Shown here piece after piece: positions 48,490 through 56,919 of a stretch of DNA of 64,000 nt. The notes below the pieces were generated by a model that had not been told where the DNA came from, searched no databases, and saw only the letters and a list, made by a program, of their open reading frames with translations. Location of the stretch: NCBI GenBank assembly GCA_963978905.1, contig OZ022256.1, positions 42,208,001 through 42,272,000 on the forward strand. Direction: 5' to 3'. Every line of letters begins with the position of its first letter. Position 1 is the stretch's first letter. The stretch is from Trichostrongylus colubriformis. Taxonomy: Eukaryota; Nematoda; Chromadorea; Rhabditida; Trichostrongylidae. A program made the translations under genes and the position numbers.

Positions 48490-48919
48490 TTAAAGGAATC
48501 GTCCACGGAAAACGAGTTTTTGTGTTACCCATATATTTATGTTGTATTTGCCTAATGTTGGCCTCATGCAAAATTTCACGCGAAAAATGTGAATCGGGCT
48601 GAGATACAGTACCACAAAGTGCGGTCCCAGTGGGCGGGGCCTCCGTGTAAAGGCCTCGTACCGCGTCCGCCGTGGTCTGAGACGCATTGTAGGAACAGAA
48701 GGTTACGTAAACAGTCCCATTCTCCGTTCCCAACGGCGGCGGAAGACGGGACGAGGCTTTTACACGGAGGCCCCGCCCACTGGGACCGCGCTGTGGTGCT
48801 GTATCTCAGGCAGATTCACATTTTTTCGCGTGAAATTTTGCATGAGGCCAACATTAGGCAAATACAACATAAATATATGGGTAACACAAAAACTCATTTT
48901 CCGTGGACGATTCCTTTAA
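48490..48919. repeat. MITE family E copy
   Basis: Terminal inverted repeats of roughly 150-180 bp beginning TTAAAGGAATCGTCCACGGA, TTAA at both edges. Inner arms mirror GCAAAATTTCACGCGAAAAA and GGTCCCAGTGGGCGGGGCCT. No protein encoded. Confidence 0.9.
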
Positions 48920-49024
48920 GTTAAACTAGTTTCAGGTGCCAACCTAATTAGCCAGTTTTATCATTTCTTCCCTTACACTTTAAACCCTCTGCGTGAAAAC
49001 TTCTGTTGATCACTAGTACCTCAA

Positions 49025-49090
49025 CGATTACGACCCCCCCCCCTCCTAGCGGACCAAATACGACCCCCCTGTTGAGGATTCCTCAACGGA
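49025..49090. repeat. short dispersed TACGACCCC repeat
   Basis: Two TACGACCCCCC boxes followed by the palindrome GTTGAGGATTCCTCAAC, mirroring the arrangement at 3825-3895. Confidence 0.55.
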
Positions 49091-49329
49091 GGCTTGACCC
49101 TGTTTGGGCCTCAGGCTCTTTATTAAATAATTCAGCATCATTCTGAAAACACTGGCTACAAGACCATATGTTCTCTGGAGATTTTTCTTTTTTTGATAAA
49201 AGAGTAGATTGCTTCCGTTTAACTAATCCTGTTCTAGGATGCGCACGCTGGAATCGTGTTGTACTCTCATGCGTCTTTTCGACGTATACTAACACTGAGA
49301 CCGTGCTATCTACTTTCGTAGTCGTACCA

Positions 49330-49860
49330 ACCTAAAGAAAAGACCGGCTGCTGTAATTATATGAACTGCTTACGTCGCCTTGCAACGACCTTGGCAGAAA
49401 AACGGCTCCATGACGAGGAAAATTTCGAAGTTTTACGGGTAGCTGGTCATCTTTTCCAAAAAAACCATAGCTGTTCTGATGCCATCGTTACACATCCGAC
49501 GCCCTTCCCAGTTTGCTGAATACTACACAGAGCTGAAGCTTTTTGAAGCAGCTTTCGAAAAATGCTTTGAGTTCGACGATCCAAGAAATCAGATCAGAAT
49601 ATTTTCAGAGATAGAGGTAAAAAGAAAAGGGATCGTGTCACAACGAAGGATGTCCTCGAAAAGTCTGCTCACCTCATTCTGAGAGAAAAGTCCCCTTGTG
49701 TTACAGCTGATATATTGCTAGAGGAAGCGCCGGTACGTCTCTTGCATTTGAAGAAGTTGACGGTATCTTGACGAAGATCCGACGAGAACAGCAACAGGGA
49801 GAGGGGCGGAACGCCGATCATGACGTCGTTTATCCAGTAGTACTGGAAATCACTGATTAA
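49330..49860 (+). pseudogene. frameshifted coding remnant of unknown family
   Basis: Protein-like text continues across changes of frame with no room for introns: NCLRRLATTLAEKRLHDEEN (about 49361), FAEYYTELKLFEAAFEKCFE (from 49510), KKRDRVTTKDVLEKSAHLIL then CVTADILLEEAP (49620-49731), and FEEVDGILTKIRREQQQGEG to LEITD-stop (49748-49860). The charged, helical character and clean stop suggest a once-functional C-terminus. Absence of introns fits a processed pseudogene or mobile-element gene. I do not recognise the family. Confidence 0.45.
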
Positions 49861-50076
49861 TTTGATAGCTACGCTACGCCGGCCTTATTTAGCAAATGCT
49901 ACAGCATCCACTATTTTGTCGGATGAAATACCTCATTCAGTAAATATACACAAATGCATGTTCGTTCTTTTGAAAGATTGCTGTACGTGCTTTTGCTCTC
50001 TCTTATCGATGAAAAAATTGTGGGTCTTTGAGTCTGATGGGTTCTAATGACGGGATTAAATCAAAGCAAGAAACTT

Positions 50077-50505
50077 TCGAAGGAATCGTGCATGGAAAAA
50101 CCAGTTTCTTTGCTATCCATATCCTTAAGTTGTGTATTTATTAAATAAGAGTCGTATGCAATGTTTCACGCGAAAAATGAGAATCCGGCTAAGATACAGC
50201 TCCTCAAAGTGGGGCCGAGGAGCGGGACCTCAGGGTGTATGCCACACTACTCGTCCGCAGGGGTCCGAGAAAACGAGTAGGCCTGCTTGTACATAGATCT
50301 GTTCTCACCATGTGTATCCGACCGCGGCACACGACGGGGCGGGAAGCTACCCTGAGATCCCGCTCCCTAGACCACCATTCGAGGACTGTATCTTAGCCGG
50401 ATTCTCACTTTTTCGCGTGAAACCTTGCATGCGGCCCTTATCAGGCAAATGAATTATAATATGGGTAGCAGAGAAACTCACTTTTCCGTGCACGACTTCT
50501 TTAAA
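50077..50505. repeat. MITE family E copy, diverged
   Basis: Ends AAGGAATCGTGCATGG and CCGTGCACGACTTCTTTAA. Inner arms GTTTCACGCGAAAAATGAGA and TCTCACTTTTTCGCGTGAAA match those of 48490-48919, while the centre differs. Confidence 0.85.
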
Positions 50506-50888
50506 CCAAGACTCTTTTAGAGAGGGTATTTCACAAGAACCTGGAATGAGGGGGTGTTTGAAGGCTCGAATTCACTCCATGAATTAGAATTATATTCGGT
50601 AAGTAATGCCATACTCAGTTCATTTTTGGCTCATGAAACCCCGCTTCTGAAGGGATCTCTACATCGAAAATGTCAGAAATCGCCCCTGTTAGGGCGCTGG
50701 GGTCATCTACGCATGTGGGATTTCGAGTATAATAGGCTCGAATAACGAGATGAAGGGGATCAATATTCATCGCAAAAAGCCTATTTTAGAGAGCATTTGT
50801 TACAAAAATCTGTAACAGGGTGTGTGTAAAGGCTCGAGTTCACTTTACGAAACAGTTCGAATTTGAGTTTGTATGTGAGCAGACAAAA

Positions 50889-51374
50889 TTATCGTGCACA
50901 TTGCGTTCTAACACTGCGTGCAATCTTAGGAGCGTTGAAGACTTCGATTCGTAATGGCATCCATAAAGAAGATTTCGTATGAACGTAGGACACCTTCATG
51001 ATGCGGTAAGCTTCAAAGTAATTAGCTTGCATTCTAGCACATTCTTCAACTAGTAAGAGCAGGAAAATGGAGAACCAACATGCACTTTCGCCATCGAGCT
51101 TAACTTGTCGTTGTTGGTGAAAACAGCAACTCCACGTATTATTTGTTGTGTACACATAAGCATAGTGAAGACGAACACAAATAATGTGTTCAGAAGCAAT
51201 CCCTAAATGAGAGGGTGCCGTGAGGAGGATCTGTGAAACTTTAGATGCAAATTCCATAATAAGTCGCGACAATTTCTTGTACAGTGTGATGTAATCTTCA
51301 TTTGGAGCCTTTTTGATGTTATCTCTGAGCGTACGCGTATCGCATGGATATTGACGGTTTTCTGTCCCCCTCAT
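50889..51374 (-). CDS. 161-codon open frame, unknown
   Basis: An uninterrupted minus-strand frame from ATG with reasonably protein-like composition (YITLYKKLSRLIMEFASKV, LVEECARMQANYFEAYRIM) and a hydrophobic stretch (ACWFSIFLLLLVE). No family recognised, no signal peptide, and no supporting splice context. Internal segments could instead be an intron (donor and acceptor candidates near 51180 and 51105). It may be chance. Confidence 0.3.
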   Translation of the reverse strand: MRGTENRQYPCDTRTLRDNIKKAPNEDYITLYKKLSRLIMEFASKVSQILLTAPSHLGIASEHIICVRLHYAYVYTTNNTWSCCFHQQRQVKLDGESACWFSIFLLLLVEECARMQANYFEAYRIMKVSYVHTKSSLWMPLRIEVFNAPKIARSVRTQCAR

Positions 51375-51748
51375 TGATGCTCATCGCCATTTCATGTGGC
51401 TTTTCTGTGCATCAGCTCCCCCTTTGGACTTCTTCTTGTCTGTTCTTTCCTGCCTCTCTCGGAACGTAATGCTAAGAACCAAAGACAACAAGGAAACTCA
51501 CAATTTTTGTGTGCTTTTCTTCTCCACTGATGAGCCAGTAAGGATTCGTACCTTCAAGACTGTCTACTAATACTCTCACTTGGAGCCACCATAATAGGAG
51601 AGAACACCCTTTGAAGGGTCATGAGCCTTAACCCATTCATAAGTGGGGGGAAGAAATTCAGGAAAGGAATTTTGACACACATCATGTGTTGTACACTGAT
51701 GCACCAAACACCCTGAAACCACGGCGAGCATATTATTCTGTTGTCTAT

Positions 51749-51931
51749 AAGGCCGCGGTCATACTTTGCGGTGTCTGCGGCAGGGCGTGGCCGCGTATCT
51801 TGCGTCTCACAGGCAGCGAGAGAGAGTGGCACGGGGGAGGTGCGGAGATGACGCAGGCAACGAGGCAGTGTGGAGACGCAAGATACGCGGCCACGCCCTG
51901 CCGCAGACACCGCAAAGTATGACCGCGGCCT
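51749..51931. repeat. MITE family D copy, 3-bp duplication
   Basis: Inverted repeats of over 50 bp starting GGCCGCGGTCATACTTTGCG, flanked by TAA on both sides. A three-base TWA duplication with this structure is typical of PIF/Harbinger-type MITEs. Overlapping frames on both strands are palindrome artefacts. Confidence 0.88.
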
Positions 51932-52242
51932 AACGTTTTTGAGGAATACTATAAAGGTACTTTGAATGGAGGATCGCATCCTTTCTCCTTTTCCGAATGA
52001 TTGCTTCAAGGCCCGGGGACAAGAGCCTCAACTCATTCATAAAAGGGGAAGAAATTTAGGAAGGTGTTAGAGGGTTTTCAAGTGAGTACCTCTATTGCGC
52101 ATGAAAATTGCTTCCTCCACTCCGACGCCATACCCTTTCCGTACCCTTGCTGAAACACACATATTCCCTCTTAGCACACAAAAAATCCACCTGCAATGAG
52201 AGCTATAGGTTTGGAATTATCGCACTGTGTTTTGCGTGGTAT

Positions 52243-52412
52243 TACAGTCCATTTCGGAGCACCTAGCAGGGTGTGGCCTATACGTGGATGAGAGTGTATC
52301 AAACTCTCTCACCCCGCCACACACTCTCACTCTTGCCACGTACTCTCACTCTCGTCGCCATTCACCCAAGTCCGTAGGCCACGCCCTGCCAAGCGCTCCG
52401 AACTGGGCTGTA
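52243..52412. repeat. MITE with TA-flanked inverted repeats
   Basis: Left CAGTCCATTTCGGAGCACCT and right inverted GCGCTCCGAACTGGGCTG form imperfect inverted repeats of about 40 bp within TA, as for Tc1/mariner-type MITEs. The centre contains TCTCACTCTTGCCACGTACT-type repeats. Confidence 0.75.
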
Positions 52413-53123
52413 GGTGTGGTTGGTGACATGGAGTTAGTTGCGTCACAATACGTACATTACGTTTTCCCCCATCTGTCAAACGAATGCTTTCTTACCATTT
52501 CATGGCGTCCATGCTTCGAATTACTCATTTTTGTCAATCTACGCCACTCGATCAGCAACCTCGTATTCAGTGTAATACTAACCACAGCATATAGCACACA
52601 AACACTAACATAAATGATCCTGTTGATCTGCAAAGCTGTAACTTAAGTATCTGAACTCTCGTTCTTCTGGATGTGGCATTGTCTTCCCACACACATGCTT
52701 TGCAAAACATTTTGCAGATATGTCTCTCTAGACTTCATTAGGCTACTCAGAAATAGATAGCCAGGCGGATTCAGCGACTCCATTTATCCAACTGTACGAC
52801 CGTTTCAGGACTCTTTATCACAACATCTGCTTTTAAAACCGCTCGAAAATTTTTATACGCTCTGATGGTTTCCGCACAAAAGCTCTTACAAAGAGCACTT
52901 CCTTTGTGATATGGCCGTGTTCTGAGTTACTCAATCCCTAGGTTTTTCTGTATTAGGTTCAAGGGCCGAGACGGTGTAGAACAACTAGCGCCACTCGCAT
53001 AAAATCATATTCTGGATCAATGCCCGCTCAGACTTCGCTTCGCATCTGTTAATTGGTATCTGATGTGTGTAGAGGGTCGGACACGCGACTTGCGCTCCAT
53101 CTCACGCCTGAAAATCATTGTTC

Positions 53124-53588
53124 TTAAAGACACCGGAAGGGGGTAATTCTGGCTTACGGTGGAATAGACGAAGTGTGACGAGTTTAAGTGGCCGCCATTG
53201 CACAAACTCGCCAATTCGACGCCTTGGCATGGTGCCAAAAGGAGATGTTTCTATTATAACTTTGTTTTTTCCTTTTACTTTTTCCTTTATTCTTTCTTAT
53301 ATTGTTTCTAGATGTACTTACATGATTGCTAATGTGGTTGGGAATGGCCACTCCTCTGCGCTGGGAGTCAGGTGCTACAACTAACGTTGGCCCGCGGCCC
53401 GTCTCCTACAGCGGACAACTCGGAAAGTCAGTGTGTTGGATGCGAATGGGATGCGAATACACATCGCAGCGTCGCGCTTTTGAGTTCGAGTTTTTAGCCT
53501 ATTATCGCTTCTAAGCTTGAGTGTTCGTTACAAAATGCTCATTTCTTTGCATCTTCCTCTTGATTCGGGCCCCTTCCGGTTCCTTTAA
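53124..53588 (-). repeat. MITE family C copy
   Basis: Reverse-orientation copy of 35506-35961: the left end is TTAAAGACACCGGAAGGGG and the right end CCCTTCCGGTTCCTTTAA. It shares its right TTAA with the adjoining element. Confidence 0.88.
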
Positions 53589-53967
53589 AGGCACTTTCCG
53601 CGATCACCTTGAATGGGTTCAAGAGCTGAATTATGAAGTTAGAGGTGCTGAAGAATACATCGGGAATGAGGAGCCTTGAGATATTACCTGGATTTCCAAG
53701 TGAACGTTCCACCGACTTCTGGAGTTTTTTCTTTATCTCATCTTATCGCAGAATCACAGGCCTACGTATACGCCACGTTGGAGAAAGCTCGACCAGCAGG
53801 GTGGGATCGTAGTTGATGGGCGGGGTCGCAACTGCTTCCCGCGGGTTAAGCGCTGCCAGGAAGCCTCGTGGCGCCGCTCAAAGGGTACAGCCTCGTCATT
53901 TACCCGGGGGTCCATCGGCTACGGCAGGGTAAATGGCTGGTGCGATTGCCGCGGAAGATGCCTTTAA
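53585..53967. repeat. TTAAAGGCA-ended MITE abutting family C
   Basis: The left end is TTAAAGGCACTTTCCGCG and the right end CGGAAGATGCCTTTAA (inverted). It begins in the very TTAA that closes the preceding element. Confidence 0.65.
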
Positions 53968-54354
53968 TGGAAATGGGGTGCTCGGCGTATCCCGAAAAAG
54001 GGATCAGCCCTCAATGCTTTTTTATCTTCTGTAGCTTTAGAAACGATTGGAATGATCATGAGTGTAAAAAAAAGCGTTCCACGGAAATGTACGTCGCATG
54101 CAAAGTTTCACCTTTCATATTCAAGAATTCGATTGTGATAGAGCTCTTCAAAGTGGCAGACGACCCAAGTCGTTGATGGCAGGTAATGTGATTAGGTCAG
54201 GCCTGTCAATGACATTCACGGGGAAGGCGATGTACAAGTCTGCATAAAGGAAGGGCTACAGTAATCCTCGTGACGTCGAATAACTTTTGGTTAATGTCTC
54301 ATGTAATGGGAATTGGACTTTTCTCTCTGGACGGTTCAACTTAGACTTCTGAAT

Positions 54355-54610
54355 GGATGCTTATGTCGATGGGGAGGGGATGGGTGTGGGGTCAATGTAA
54401 TGTGATCAGCGAGCGGTGTTTCGCACAATTGTGTTTTGTGCTCTGCCTAAACTTTAGAGGAAAAAGGAGCCTTTTACTTTTTGTATAAGGCTTAGACAAA
54501 AGTATAAGCAGGTATAAGCTTGAGTGTGCAGAATGATGATTGTGGGGTGGTGTACGGTAAGAGACAACAGCACGAACATGAGTGCTTCTCTCCTACCCCC
54601 AAATGCGTTG
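54355..54610. repeat. dispersed repeat related to the 20-22 kb array block
   Basis: TGTAATGTGATCAGCGAGCG, AAGGCTTAGAC and ACAACAGCACGAACATGAGT resemble 20030-20230 and 21900-22090. Boundaries are unclear. Confidence 0.45.
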
Positions 54611-54638
54611 TCACGTCTATGTGGCTCGAGGCCTTACA

Positions 54639-54722
54639 TACAGTTAGTGCCGTAAGAGTGTTAAAAATCGCGCGAAAACGCGTTTTCGCGCGATTTTTAA
54701 CACTCTTACGGCTCTAACTGTA
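54639..54722. repeat. 84-bp TA-flanked palindrome with Tc1-like ends
   Basis: TACAGTTAG...CTAACTGTA with almost perfect arms and no loop. The centre is GCGAAAACGCGTTTTCGC. CAGT next to TA is the usual Tc1-type end. Confidence 0.85.
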
Positions 54723-56919
54723 GTGTCCAGATTGAGAACAGTATCTGAAATTCCGCGTTGTGTTTGCGCCACCAATACATCGTGTCGGCCGGCTTATGAA
54801 TATGCTTGATTGAATTGCAAACCTCGAGGAGATTTAGTCGCATGTGGCTGCTGCTCTCGAAGGTACCCTCTGATCGTTTCTCTTCCCATTACCTTCTCAC
54901 TATCCTCGTTCGACTACCATTTTTGGTGAAGGGATGGCTATGCGGTGCTAGTGTATTATAACATGGGAGTTGGAGAGGTGAACACTCCACTGTCCTCGAC
55001 GCTATTTTCGCCTAGGCTCTTAGCCTGAGCCCTAGTTTAGCAGAAAGCCCCCGACTCGTCAAGTCCTAAGTAAAAAATGCACCTGAGGGTACAAGCTGAG
55101 AACGGTGTGGAATGAGGGCGAGGCAATGGGGTCAGTGTGGCAAGGGGAAAACGCGACTCGCAGGTAGCATCGGTCTTGCAGTTGGGCTGTGCCGTGTAGT
55201 AGTCTGAGGCTCTCCCAGATTCGCCTAAGCGTTTCCAGGGAGCGCGCTTGACAGCATTGTCAGCAGTCTCCCGGACAGCTTATCTTCTACCCGGCTGGGG
55301 CTCTATCAGATTTGCCATGAATTGTAACGGCAAGCCGCGTCTCTCTCCCCCGCCCCACTCCCTCCCACCCCTGTACCACATTTGACCCTGATTATTCAGC
55401 CCCTATTATATATGAGGGTTAGGGGAAGAGCCCCCCCCCCTCCCCGACTATTACGTTGGTGCATAAGTCTTGTGACACATGAGACATTTTTTAAAAAGTA
55501 TGTATGTCCCAATGTAAGATCAGTGATGACGAAAAATAATCATTTAGCATATACAGGGGTGCCAAAAAACCGAGACACTTTTTCTCCTCTACACTCAACG
55601 CTGTATTACTCAAACTACAGCGAATGCTGACCAGGTATTTCCATACCCAAATTTAAGAACGGACCTCGCTTTATCACAAAACTCCGCAACAGCCTTGCGC
55701 ACAAGCAGGATCGGGAGCTTTTTCTGAGTGGACATGATGTGTCACCTCAACTTGGCAAAATTCGGATTTCCCCACCTTTATTCACGATTTGCTAAAGCCT
55801 GTTCACTCCGGCGACCTGAGGGGATTCATAGTAGACTGTGTCCTTGAAAATCTGTTTTCACAGGGTTCTCAATACCTTTGTTTTCAAGAATGCGAACGTG
55901 CAATTACCATTGAAGCCCCTCTAAAGGCGGGTTTTGACGCATGAGAAATGATAGCTCGGATTATAGCAGCGCTGTCCGAGCAGCAAAAGCTCCGTGACTT
56001 CCACGAATTGTAGGGTCACTCATTAGAAAGCTCCCAAGCTTTCATAATACAGGAAGCACTGACTAGTTTATTCGGCGTTAAATCCAATGTCACTGTGTGT
56101 GCGCTACGAATTTGCGCCACTCAGGATTACTGTACCTCCACGTTCATGCTGAAGCGCGGGCAACGGAGTGGACGTGAGGGTGGATTTGGACTCTAGAGAG
56201 CTGAGAAGCAAAGCGACGACACTTTCCTGTTCAGAGACGCATGGTAGAAGCAACATTGGGCAAAAATTGGAACTGCACTGTGGCTGCTGACGGCTGTACA
56301 AATGTGGTGGTGGGGAATGTGGCGGGACATCAGACCAGTTGCTCTTCTTCCAGTTTTTCGGATTTTGCTTCAGAGTGACTTTAGGAGGAATTACAATCAT
56401 GTTATTCCCGTGACGATTCTTTTATGCCACAGGTTTTTATTTTAAAGCACTCCTCATAATGACACGCGCGCTAAATGACATTTTGAGGGGTAAGCAGATT
56501 GTGAAACAATGGTGGATTGTGAAAGTCAAGGCCAATAAGGAAAGAGCAGAGAAGAACGGAATAAAACGCTCCAAAGCTCTAAGAACAGGAACCTGAGAAC
56601 CCTTCATCTCTCCGTCTCTTCCGCCCCTGTGCATAACTAGCCGATGAGAGTATAGATGCAGATGGGCGAAGAGCAATGTCAGCAAGCCGTGGGATGCCTC
56701 GCGCTCACAGCATTCCCCAGTAGATGCGGGCAGCGTGGCTGGCAGTGCTGCGGGATAGCGATAAAGATGCCAAGGCGCACTTTTTAATCGGTTTTGTCAC
56801 AGATCATCTCTCCTGGACTGATGTATCCGCTCGCAGGAATGTATCCTTCCAGTGCTCATTTTATTTTTACTTTCGGTGCCTTCAAGTCTGTGGTATCTTA
56901 CGAGAGATTGTGAACTGAC
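54723..56919. other. no gene recognised; transposon-end-like sequences
   Basis: ATTACGTTGGTGCATAAGTC at 55450 resembles a mariner terminus and TACAGGGGTGCCAAAAAACC at 55552 a Tc1-type terminus, but no partners were found. The minus strand here should contain the last exons of the chemoreceptor gene, yet none with membrane segments and correct phase was seen. Confidence 0.4.

Noticed and set aside
51686..51922. Plus-strand frame and its 151-codon minus-strand counterpart
   Set aside because: They lie on the inverted repeats of a Harbinger-type MITE. The mirrored peptides are an artefact.
52227..52613. 128-codon plus-strand frame
   Set aside because: Its first half is a TA-flanked MITE and the remainder has no motif or splice support.
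35474..53514. Similar peptides (ATPLRWES, YTPQRRAF) at three loci that suggested a protein family
   Set aside because: They fall inside family C MITEs, are broken differently in each copy and lack starts or splice sites, so sequence relatedness explains the similarity.
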